In this document: positions 1-5,703 of the stretch, in pieces
Numbering within the stretch: the stretch's first letter is position 1
Layout of the letters: every line of letters starts with the position of its first letter
Origin: Chlamydia trachomatis
GTDB taxonomy: Bacteria; Chlamydiota; Chlamydiia; Chlamydiales; JAAKFR01
Assembly (NCBI GenBank): GCA_945861315.1
Contig: CAMAUB010000094.1
Coordinates: 1-5,703, forward strand
Length of the DNA: 5,703 nucleotides
Reading direction: 5' to 3'
The notes under the pieces: generated by a model
Databases searched by the model: none
Seen by the model: the letters and a program-made list of their open reading frames with translations, nothing else
What the model was told of the DNA's origin: nothing
Translations under genes and position numbers: made by a program

Positions 1-1
1 A

Positions 2-93
2 GCGTGAAAGCTCTCGCGATTGAACGATCGTAAACGACCCAATATTAGAAATATGGGGTTGTTTACGATCGTTCAAGCCCGAGGCTTTGACGC
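2..93. repeat. Long imperfect inverted repeat (about 44-base arms, hairpin-forming)
   Basis: The left arm (2-45) pairs with the right arm (51-93) around a loop at about 46-50. The core is 16 consecutive Watson-Crick pairs (20-35 with 61-76; left-arm sequence TTGAACGATCGTAAAC). It is extended inward by one G-T pair, four pairs, a mismatch and four A/T pairs. Outward there are shorter paired blocks (GCGT, AAAGC, CTCG) broken by mismatches and a bulged base at about 12. The repeat lies 11 bases beyond the stop codon of the minus-strand gene that ends at 105. It could be that gene's transcription terminator, a structured RNA end, or a small palindromic mobile element. Any T-run for a leftward terminator would lie outside the window, and no T-run follows on the plus strand. 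The element may extend past the left edge. Confidence 0.8.
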
Positions 94-104
94 GGCCCAA
101 ATTC

Positions 105-587
105 TCATTTTGAGCTTGGATGAGTATAGATACCTGCAAAGCCTTCATCACGACATTTTTGAAAAAGCGATTGAATTAGGAAGGTGCCCACTTTTTCGAT
201 GCGGCTCTCCCTAAATAAATTTTTTGGATCTGTTGAAAGAAGGTTAAGGTGAATAAAAGTTCTATCTCCCAGAGTGATAGGTTTGATAAATGCAAAACCT
301 TTGATTTCAAGATCAAATCCAGAGCAGATGAGAATGGAGAATTTGTGTAAAAATTTTTTAACCCAGCGACATTTTTTTATGGCAGCTCCATTCACTCTCT
401 CAACACGTCCATAAAGCTCCCTTGTGTTTACATCAGAACACAGTGCTATTTCCTCACGTGAGATGTCCCTCCAAGCGGAAGCTACATTTTGGATTTCAAG
501 GCGCAATTCTTCATTGGCTTGAATTTCTTCAATGTGTAGAAAAGAGGGGAGGGTTATTTGTGGTGCTGCTACTGCCATATTAATCAT
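105..587 (-). CDS. Putative GNAT-like acetyltransferase, possibly C-terminally truncated
   Basis: This encodes 160 residues with no family recognised with certainty. The C-terminal half fits the core of a GNAT N-acetyltransferase. A pair of strands lies around residues 83-103, followed by a hydrophobic strand (FIHLNLLS, 111-118). Next is a loop and helix with R129-I-E-K-V-G134, resembling the acetyl-CoA-binding R-x-x-G-x-G loop with its first glycine replaced by lysine, and then a strand at about 150-156 (FAGIYTH). The protein stops there, so the helix and two strands that usually finish the fold are missing. The N-terminal 80 residues are helical and charged, with no recognisable motif. The ATG at 587 has no Shine-Dalgarno; a second ATG at 578 (codon 4) is an equally good start. 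It is divergent from the dehydrogenase gene and its stop lies beside the 2-93 hairpin. It could be an intact unknown protein or a gene remnant. Confidence 0.55.
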   Translation of the reverse strand: MINMAVAAPQITLPSFLHIEEIQANEELRLEIQNVASAWRDISREEIALCSDVNTRELYGRVERVNGAAIKKCRWVKKFLHKFSILICSGFDLEIKGFAFIKPITLGDRTFIHLNLLSTDPKNLFRESRIEKVGTFLIQSLFQKCRDEGFAGIYTHPSSK

Positions 588-589
588 TA

Positions 590-617
590 ATTATAATAAA
601 TAAATAATTTGATGCAA
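590..617 (-). promoter_or_regulatory. Candidate sigma70-type promoter for the leftward gene
   Basis: On the minus strand a perfect TATAAT lies at 595-590. A weak TTGCAT lies 16 bases upstream at 617-612. Transcription would begin near 583, so the ATG at 587 would fall outside the transcript while the ATG at 578 would be almost leaderless. The 65-bp spacer is very AT-rich, so chance matches are likely. No equally convincing promoter was found for the rightward dehydrogenase gene. Confidence 0.3.
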
Positions 618-640
618 TATATTATTAGAAATAATGTATA

Positions 641-646
641 AAGGAG
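641..646 (+). promoter_or_regulatory. Ribosome binding site of the dehydrogenase gene
   Basis: AAGGAG sits six bases before the ATG at 653. This is a strong Shine-Dalgarno at good spacing and fixes the start codon. Confidence 0.85.
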
Positions 647-652
647 AGAAAG

Positions 653-1411
653 ATGCCAATAAAAGGAACAACAGCATTCATCACTGGAGCCTCAAGTGGA
701 ATTGGAAAAGCGTGCGCCGAGCAGTTTGCTAAGCTTGGTGTGAATCTAATTATTTCTGCTAGGCGTCTTGATCGTCTAGAGTCTCTTACAAAGGAGCTCT
801 CCTCCAAATATGGCATTTGTGTCACTCCATTTCAACTCGATGTGCGTGATCGCAAACAAGTCGAAGCTCTTTTTAGCCGATTAGATCAAAAGATTGATAT
901 CTTGGTGAATAATGCAGGCTTAGCCATCTCTTCCGACAAGATTCAAGATGCAGATATCGATAACTGGGATACGATGATTGACACGAATCTTAAGGGATTG
1001 CTTTATGTGACAAAAGCAGTCCTTCCATCCATGTTGAAAAGAAATCAAGGGCATATCATCAACATTGGTTCAGTCGCGGGACGCGAGTGTTATATTTCTG
1101 GGAATGTTTATAGTGCGACAAAACATGCTGTTAAGGCGATCACTCAATCACTGCGATTGGATTTGCTTGGAAGTGCCATTAGAGTGAGTGAGGTCGCTCC
1201 AGGGGCTGTGGAAACCGAGTTTAGTGAGGTGCGTTGGAAGGATAAGCAGAGGGCAAAACAATTCTACCAGGGGTTTAATCCACTCATAGCCGAAGATATT
1301 GCTGATGCAGTTGTCTACTGTGCAACAAGACCCCTTCATGTAAATATTGCAGAGTTAGTTGTCTATCCTCAAAGTCAGGCAGCCTCTCATATTCATCGTG
1401 ATGGAGCGTAG
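653..1411 (+). CDS. ydfG: YdfG-like NADP-dependent short-chain dehydrogenase (3-hydroxy acid dehydrogenase type)
   Basis: This is a 252-residue classical short-chain dehydrogenase/reductase, a cytosolic Rossmann-fold oxidoreductase. The cofactor motif TGASSGIG is at residues 11-18. R37-R38 after the second strand point to NADP(H) rather than NAD(H). D63 (LDV) contacts the adenine ring in this family, and NNAG is at 86-89. The catalytic tetrad is complete: N112, S140, Y153 and K157 (Y-S-A-T-K). PG follows at 183-184. The middle (MIDTNLKGL, GHIINIGS), the TEFS-VR stretch near 188-194 and the tail (HVNI at 229-232, then a short extension ending near HR) resemble Escherichia coli YdfG, which is of similar length. 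YdfG oxidises L-allo-threonine, serine and 3-hydroxy acids and reduces malonic semialdehyde. The exact substrate cannot be read from sequence. The start is set by the AAGGAG at 641. The gene appears to be transcribed alone and converges on the exporter operon. Confidence 0.93.
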   Translation: MPIKGTTAFITGASSGIGKACAEQFAKLGVNLIISARRLDRLESLTKELSSKYGICVTPFQLDVRDRKQVEALFSRLDQKIDILVNNAGLAISSDKIQDADIDNWDTMIDTNLKGLLYVTKAVLPSMLKRNQGHIINIGSVAGRECYISGNVYSATKHAVKAITQSLRLDLLGSAIRVSEVAPGAVETEFSEVRWKDKQRAKQFYQGFNPLIAEDIADAVVYCATRPLHVNIAELVVYPQSQAASHIHRDGA

Positions 1412-1430
1412 GAGGGCAGGGGCATGTTTG

Positions 1431-2873
1431 TTAGGAACACTCCCAGCCTCCACCTAAAGCCTTATAGAGAGCTACAATGTCGATTAAAACTGCTGTTTCA
1501 CTCTCTAAAAGATTTTCACGAGCGACAATGGCTTGTGTCTCACTATCAATGACATCATTGATAGTGACTAGCCCCTTCTCAAATCGATCTAAGGATAAAA
1601 GGGCAATCTCTTGATACTTTTCATATGACTGCTTGAGTCGATAGGCACTCTCTTCTTCCTTTTTATAGGCTATTAGTGTGCTTTCAGCTTCCTCAAGTGC
1701 TGTTAGAACTGTTTGTTGGTAGATGAGGGCGGCCGACATAGCTTGACTTTCACTTAATCGCAGATGACCAACAAGATTTCCTCCTTGAAATAGGGGAGTG
1801 ACAAGCCCGGCATCTAGCTCCCATGTTTTACTATTTGCTTGAAATAGATTGTTAAGGTGTAAAGATTGAAGGCCTATACCGCCTGTAAGAGAAAGGGTTG
1901 GAAAAAATGAAGCAACAGCTACTCCAATATTTGCTGTCGCTGCAGCCAAGTTTCTTTCAGCTTGACGCACATCTGGACGTCTGCGCAGTAGGTCGGACTT
2001 TAGTCCAGATGCAACCTCTTGTGGAAATGTTGGAAGAGCTTGGATTGGAAGAAGTTCTGCAAGCAGTGTTTCTGGGGGGCATCCTGTTAGGACTGAAATT
2101 GCATAGATGTATTGGTAAATTTCAGCAACAATTGGAGGAAGGGTTGAGCGCTGCTGTGCAAGCTCTGCTTCAATCTTATCTAATACAAGTCGGTTAATTA
2201 GCCCTTCTTCTAACTGTTTTTGGGTGACGTGTTGTTTCTTTTCTAAAAGAGAGATGTTTTTTTCAATCAACACTCCCATTTGTTGAGTAGACCTAAGATC
2301 CATATAGTTGAGAGCAATTTCAGCATAAATCGAGATTAAGACATTATTTCTCTGTTCGATAGCACTTCCAATGTGTGCGACTGCCGCTTCTACTGCTCGG
2401 CGAGTTTTTCCAAAAAGATCAATTTCCCATGAAGCATCAAATAAAATGGTAAAAATATTTTGTATCTGAGGTATTTGTAATTCAAAAGGTAAACCTGGCG
2501 TTGTAACTGTTTGTGCAGCACCGATTGCAAAAACGGGTCCATTTTTACTGAAATAGGTTCTAGAAAAAAGTGCCTCAAAATTAAGGTGTGGGAATAGGTC
2601 TGAAGCCACAATTTTTCGTATAGCTCTAGCTTGCAATATGGATGCTTCAGCTGTTAAGACATCTTTGTTGTAGTAGGATGCAACTGCTATATAATTATTC
2701 AGTAGAGGATCGTTGAACTCTTCCCACCAAAGTGTTGGAACAACGGTTTCAGAGCAAGTATTGCTAACCCAACAATCTGAAACACAATTTTCAGGAGGTC
2801 GGTAGTTCGGCCCCATCATACAACTTGCTAGTGCTGTGCACACTCCCCATAAAAATAGTTGATGAACTTTCAC
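1431..2873 (-). CDS. NodT/OprM-family outer-membrane factor lipoprotein of the efflux operon
   Basis: This encodes 480 residues from a GTG start at 2873, a usual length for the family. The protein is a TolC-like trimeric duct that carries exported substrate across the periplasm and outer membrane. It has a short lipoprotein signal peptide with lipobox LASC, the lipidated cysteine being C18, followed by MMGPNYRPP, the standard mature start of this family. Hallmarks include WW near residues 49-50, WEIDLFGKTRR at 149-159, LRRRPDVRQAER at 296-307, FFPTLSLTGG at 323-332 and the C-terminal YKALGGGW. These mark two outer-membrane efflux repeats of alternating strands and long coiled-coil helices. 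Three extra cysteines (C30, C34, C40) follow the lipid anchor. GTG is preferred over the upstream in-frame ATGs (2921, 2897). It has AAGGAG six bases before it, gives a clean signal peptide and overlaps the preceding permease stop as GTGA. It is the last gene of the operon, so its duct probably serves this ABC exporter. Confidence 0.94.
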   Translation of the reverse strand: MKVHQLFLWGVCTALASCMMGPNYRPPENCVSDCWVSNTCSETVVPTLWWEEFNDPLLNNYIAVASYYNKDVLTAEASILQARAIRKIVASDLFPHLNFEALFSRTYFSKNGPVFAIGAAQTVTTPGLPFELQIPQIQNIFTILFDASWEIDLFGKTRRAVEAAVAHIGSAIEQRNNVLISIYAEIALNYMDLRSTQQMGVLIEKNISLLEKKQHVTQKQLEEGLINRLVLDKIEAELAQQRSTLPPIVAEIYQYIYAISVLTGCPPETLLAELLPIQALPTFPQEVASGLKSDLLRRRPDVRQAERNLAAATANIGVAVASFFPTLSLTGGIGLQSLHLNNLFQANSKTWELDAGLVTPLFQGGNLVGHLRLSESQAMSAALIYQQTVLTALEEAESTLIAYKKEEESAYRLKQSYEKYQEIALLSLDRFEKGLVTINDVIDSETQAIVARENLLESETAVLIDIVALYKALGGGWECS

Positions 2874-3979
2874 TCTAATCTCCTTCGAAAAAACCATGCA
2901 GCGCTTGTCAATGTACAACACGCAATAATAGCCATAGGCCAGACATTATTAAAAATAGTTGATGCTCTCATATCTTTTAAAAAGATGCCCTTTGAGATAA
3001 CGAGCATGTATTTGAGAGGGATGAGATAGGTAACTGGCTGAAGCCAAGTTGGCATATTTTCAATTGGAGTTGCAAAACCAGATAACATGACAGATGGGAC
3101 CATCACGATAAATGTTCCAAGCATAGCTTGTTGCTGTGTGGAGCATAGGGATGAGAGAAATAATCCGATGCCTCCAATAGCACTAATAAAGACAAGCAGG
3201 CTGATAATAAACAGGAGCAGTGAGCCAGTAAAAGGGACTTGGAAAAGAAAGACCCCTACTATCAATAAGAAAAACCCCTCTAAAGTGCCAACAATAATAC
3301 CTGGGATGATTTTTCCAACTAAGATTTCAAATGGAATCAAGGGTGAGACTAATAGTTGATGAAAGGTTTCGAGTTCCTTTTCACGGGCAACTGAGATAGA
3401 GGTGACGGTTAAACAGGTCAACATTGATAATGTTGCTACAAGGGAGGGGATATTATACCAATAGTACAAAAGATTGGGATTGAACCAGTTTCTTGGGAAA
3501 AGCTGCACCTTTTGTAGGGGTAAATTATTTTCTGCCATTTGTTCTTCACTAAATTTATTGATAATGGAAGTTGCATAACCTTGAATAATTTGTGTCGAAT
3601 TAGATTTTCTCCCATCCATGATAAGTTGAACTTCAGTAGGTTTTGCTGCATTGAGTTTTCTTGAAAACTCTTGATCCAATGAGACAACCATCATCCCTTT
3701 TTGCTTATCTAAGAAAGGGGCGATTTCCTCAACTGAGTTAAGATAAATAAGATGTGTAAATGTTGGTGAGCCAGCAAAGCGTTGGACAAGCTCAAACCCT
3801 TGCGCTCCATTATCTCGGTTGAGAATTCCAATTGAGACATTTTTGACATCTAATGTTGCAGCGAAGGTAAAAATTAGAAGCTGGATAAGCGGGGGTGCTA
3901 AAAGAGAGATTCGTGTTTTGGGATCTTGCCAAACTCCGGCGAGTTCTTTAATAATTAATGCAACAATTCGATGCCACAT
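2870..3979 (-). CDS. ybhR: YbhR-like ABC-2 exporter membrane subunit
   Basis: This encodes 369 residues, almost the length of E. coli YbhR, and resembles it throughout (KEL near 11, PFAATL-like segment at 38-43, TQQQA at 281-285, ENMPTWLQ at 307-314, terminal RRRLE). It is an inner-membrane ABC-2 permease. There is one N-terminal membrane helix (about 25-41) and a large periplasmic domain (about 45-170) containing MDGRKSN at 121-127. Five more helices lie near 177-197, 224-247, 253-278, 286-302 and 345-364. The cytoplasmic segment VAREKELETFHQLLVSP (197-213) is the part expected to contact the ATPase. The ATG at 3979 lies three bases after the ybhS stop and has no visible Shine-Dalgarno, so translation probably depends on ribosomes finishing ybhS. 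It most likely pairs with YbhS as a heterodimer. The exported substrate is unknown; YbhFSR has been linked to drug and cation export in E. coli. Confidence 0.94.
   Translation of the reverse strand: MWHRIVALIIKELAGVWQDPKTRISLLAPPLIQLLIFTFAATLDVKNVSIGILNRDNGAQGFELVQRFAGSPTFTHLIYLNSVEEIAPFLDKQKGMMVVSLDQEFSRKLNAAKPTEVQLIMDGRKSNSTQIIQGYATSIINKFSEEQMAENNLPLQKVQLFPRNWFNPNLLYYWYNIPSLVATLSMLTCLTVTSISVAREKELETFHQLLVSPLIPFEILVGKIIPGIIVGTLEGFFLLIVGVFLFQVPFTGSLLLFIISLLVFISAIGGIGLFLSSLCSTQQQAMLGTFIVMVPSVMLSGFATPIENMPTWLQPVTYLIPLKYMLVISKGIFLKDMRASTIFNNVWPMAIIACCTLTSAAWFFRRRLE
2880..2885 (-). promoter_or_regulatory. Ribosome binding site deciding the GTG start of the outer-membrane factor
   Basis: Read on the minus strand, AAGGAG (2885-2880) is followed by six bases and then GTG at 2873. 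It lies inside the last codons of ybhR, and the GTG overlaps that gene's TGA. No comparable site was noticed before the upstream ATGs at 2897 and 2921, so this site decides the start. Confidence 0.85.
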
Positions 3980-3982
3980 AGT

Positions 3983-5107
3983 TTAGTCCAACCGTTTTAC
4001 TGTTTTGCGGGCCGTGATTAGTGTGAAAATCATCCCGATTACGATCATTGGTATACAATTGAGGAAAATCAACTCCCAAACATTTCCAACAAGAAAAAGA
4101 GTCTGCAAACAGGTGACGAAATACCTAGCAGGCATTAGATAGGTTAACCATCTAATAAGTAGAGGCATACTGGAAATTTCGAAAAGAAACCCTGATAAAA
4201 TATAAGCTGGCAAAAACCCGGCAATCATTGCAACTTGAAAGGCAACAAGTTGATTTTTAGACAAAGTGGAGATCATAAGACCTAGGGCTAATGCGCAAAA
4301 TAGGAAAGCTATGACAACAATAGCTAAAAGCCACACAGAGCCTCTAAATGGAATTCCAAATCCAAAAACAGTCAAGATAAAACAGATTGTCATAGAGAGC
4401 AGGCCTAAGAAAAAATAGGGGATGAGTTTGCCAATCATGAGTTCAAAAATTCCAATGGGGGTGGACATCATCGCTTCCATTGTTCCTCTCTCCCACTCTC
4501 TAGCGACTACAAGAGCGGTCAACAATATTCCGATTAGGGTCATGATAATTGCCAAAGAGCCGGGGAGTAAAAAATAGCGACTCTCTAGTTGTTCGTTGTA
4601 CCAAAATCGTGATTGGATGGATATCAATGGTGATGTTGGAACCTTGTTGCTAATAGCCTCTTGTTGTAGCCAGTTTCGAAAGGTGCCCTCTACATAGTTT
4701 TGGAAGAAATTAGCCGTATTAGGCTCCGAGCCATCTCCAATTGCTTGAATAGGGGCGATTTTATCTGGCCTGTATCTAAATTGAGAAAAATAGGTGGGTA
4801 CAACAACTATTCCTCTGATAGATCCTTTTTCTATTTCTTTAATTAACTCGCGTCGATCACTAGCTTGTTTCACATCGAAATAAGGAGAATCAAAAAAAGA
4901 GCGGCAGAAGCTAATGGCATCAGGTGAAGTGTCTTCTAAGACAAGGCCAATACGAAGGTGATTCAAATCCAAAGAAACACCAAAAGCATAGAGAAATATC
5001 AGTAAAATGGGCAAGATAATGCTGATTAGAATAGAGCTTGGATCCCGGATGATTTGCAGGGCTTCTTTGGTAATCAATGCTTTAAGATGCCTGCTATGGA
5101 TTGCCAT
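3983..5107 (-). CDS. ybhS: YbhS-like ABC-2 exporter membrane subunit
   Basis: This encodes 374 residues from the ATG at 5107, close to E. coli YbhS, with matching landmarks: IRDPSS near residues 20-25, DGSEPNTANF at 125-134, VVAREWERGTMEA at 200-212, KLIPYFFLG at 227-235, LSGF near 304-307, and PARYFV at 326-331. The terminal RLD also matches. It is an inner-membrane ABC-2 permease with one N-terminal helix (about 27-43), a periplasmic domain (about 45-175), and five further helices in the C-terminal half. The AREWERGTMEA stretch is the cytoplasmic contact for the ATPase. GAGGAG at 5117-5112, inside the final codons of ybhF, is four bases from this ATG and one base from another ATG at 5110, so the later one is preferred. 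An in-frame TTG at 5119 is disfavoured because it precedes that site. It overlaps ybhF by 14 bases, pointing to coupled translation and likely assembly with YbhR. Confidence 0.94.
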   Translation of the reverse strand: MAIHSRHLKALITKEALQIIRDPSSILISIILPILLIFLYAFGVSLDLNHLRIGLVLEDTSPDAISFCRSFFDSPYFDVKQASDRRELIKEIEKGSIRGIVVVPTYFSQFRYRPDKIAPIQAIGDGSEPNTANFFQNYVEGTFRNWLQQEAISNKVPTSPLISIQSRFWYNEQLESRYFLLPGSLAIIMTLIGILLTALVVAREWERGTMEAMMSTPIGIFELMIGKLIPYFFLGLLSMTICFILTVFGFGIPFRGSVWLLAIVVIAFLFCALALGLMISTLSKNQLVAFQVAMIAGFLPAYILSGFLFEISSMPLLIRWLTYLMPARYFVTCLQTLFLVGNVWELIFLNCIPMIVIGMIFTLITARKTVKRLD

Positions 5108-5703
5108 CATACTCCTCAATCAACTTGATAAAAGCTTCTTCAAGCGTTGGATTGGAATTCTCTTTGGTTTGGCATTTCTCTTTTAGCCTATCTGGAGCAT
5201 CAATATTGATCATTTTCCCCTGATAGACAAGAGCGATTCGATCACAATATTCCGCTTCATCCATAAAATGCGTTGTCACTAATATTGTGACCCCTTTTTC
5301 GACAATTCCATTGATATGATTCCAAAATTCGCGCCGAGTAATAGGATCAACGCCCGATGTGGGTTCATCAAGAAATAATAATGGTGGATTATGCATGGTT
5401 GCACAGGCAAGTGAGAGGCGTTGTTTAAAGCCTAGAGGGAGCAAATCAGGAGGTGTATTGATGTAGTTTTTTAGGCCAAAAACTTCAATCATTTCATCAA
5501 TGATTTCTTTTTTTTGCCTCCCTCGTAAATTATAAATCCCCGAAAAAAAATTTAAATTTTGTAAGACTGTTAGCGTGCTATAGAGGGAAAATTTTTGAGC
5601 CATATAGCCCACTTGAAAGCGAACTTTGCTTGCCGCTTTTTGCAGAGGAACTCCGTTGATTAAAGCTTGCCCTTCGCTTACTTTTAATAATCCACATAAC
5701 ATT
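5094..5703 (-). CDS. ybhF: YbhF-like ABC exporter ATPase, C-terminal part (runs off right edge)
   Basis: This is the last 202 complete codons of an ABC ATPase that energises the YbhS/YbhR exporter from the cytoplasmic side. The frame is open at 5703, and the ATG at 5702 is internal (MLCGLL normally follows the Walker A helix), so Walker A and everything before it are outside. In fragment numbering: Q-loop Q36 within YMAQKFSLY; signature region LPLGFKQRL at 88-96; Walker B LLFLDE at 108-113 with catalytic E113; D-loop SGVD at 116-119; and switch histidine H145 in TTHFMDEAEYCDR. These resemble the C-terminal ATPase domain of E. coli YbhF, a protein with two fused ATPase domains. Whether this gene also has two domains cannot be seen. 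The signature LPLGF departs from the usual LSGGQ, as YbhF itself does. It is the most upstream visible gene of the operon and overlaps ybhS by 14 bases. Confidence 0.93.
   Translation of the reverse strand, partial: MLCGLLKVSEGQALINGVPLQKAASKVRFQVGYMAQKFSLYSTLTVLQNLNFFSGIYNLRGRQKKEIIDEMIEVFGLKNYINTPPDLLPLGFKQRLSLACATMHNPPLLFLDEPTSGVDPITRREFWNHINGIVEKGVTILVTTHFMDEAEYCDRIALVYQGKMINIDAPDRLKEKCQTKENSNPTLEEAFIKLIEEYDGNP
5112..5117 (-). promoter_or_regulatory. Ribosome binding site of ybhS inside the end of ybhF
   Basis: GAGGAG (5117-5112 on the minus strand) forms the Glu-Glu codons near the ybhF C-terminus. It lies four bases before the ATG at 5107 and one base before the ATG at 5110. The spacing is slightly short but favours 5107 as the start. 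Confidence 0.65.

Noticed and set aside
20..214. Open frame on the plus strand, with a LSLDEY stretch faintly like a Phd-type antitoxin
   Set aside because: It begins inside the hairpin at a TTG with no ribosome binding site, and most of it is antisense to the GNAT-like gene, whose strand pattern looks more protein-like.
605..640. Possible promoter for the dehydrogenase gene (TTGATG then TAATGT)
   Set aside because: The -10 match is poor and would start transcription within the ribosome binding site.
625..825. Minus-strand open frame across the start of the dehydrogenase gene
   Set aside because: It is antisense to the clearly coding cofactor-binding region and has no recognisable motif.
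1148..1339. Minus-strand open frame inside the dehydrogenase gene
   Set aside because: It is antisense to the C-terminal half of a complete dehydrogenase and has no supporting signal.
1405..1455. Possible weak inverted repeat (GGAGGGCAGGGG against CTCCCAGCCTCC) as a shared terminator
   Set aside because: Pairing has several mismatches and there is no T-run on either side.
1898..2197. 99-codon plus-strand open frame rich in Leu and Gln
   Set aside because: It is the complement of the helical part of the outer-membrane factor, and its composition is explained by that strand.
2390..2611. Minus-strand open frame in another frame of the outer-membrane factor
   Set aside because: It overlaps a strongly supported gene in the same direction and has no ribosome binding site or motif.
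3087..3687. Two open frames within ybhR (3087-3359 plus strand, 3436-3687 minus strand)
   Set aside because: Both are shadows of the well-supported permease and encode no recognisable domain.

Overview
The window looks like chromosomal DNA from a Gram-negative bacterium with low GC (roughly 40% by eye). An outer-membrane lipoprotein and a multi-part exporter require a double-membrane envelope. The sequence does not fix the lineage. A Chlamydiota-like or Legionellales-like host would fit the base composition, and extra cysteines near the lipid anchor of the outer-membrane protein lean slightly toward Chlamydiota, but this is inference only.

Layout from left to right. Positions 2-93 hold a long imperfect hairpin-forming inverted repeat. 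Next, on the minus strand, is a 160-codon gene (105-587) whose end resembles a GNAT acetyltransferase fold cut short just before the hairpin. A 65-bp AT-rich divergent spacer separates it from a plus-strand short-chain dehydrogenase (653-1411) that closely resembles YdfG, the NADP-dependent 3-hydroxy acid dehydrogenase.

The rest of the window (1431-5703) is one minus-strand operon, read right to left. It encodes the C-terminal part of a YbhF-type ABC ATPase (running off the right edge), two ABC-2 membrane subunits of the YbhS and YbhR types, and a NodT/OprM-type outer-membrane factor lipoprotein. The genes are packed with a 14-base overlap, a 3-base gap and a 4-base GTGA overlap. The operon converges on the dehydrogenase gene with only 19 bp between stop codons.

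The operon most likely makes a drug- or metabolite-exporting machine. YbhF powers a YbhS/YbhR heterodimer in the inner membrane, and the outer-membrane factor supplies the exit duct. The periplasmic adaptor (YbhG/HlyD type) that should join the two membranes is not in this window and would be expected upstream, beyond position 5703. No RNA genes, CRISPR arrays, transposase genes or clear intrinsic terminators with a T-run were seen. Nothing here is convincingly a new biological system. The most distinctive points are the hairpin beside a possibly truncated gene and the outer-membrane duct built into a ybhFSR operon.
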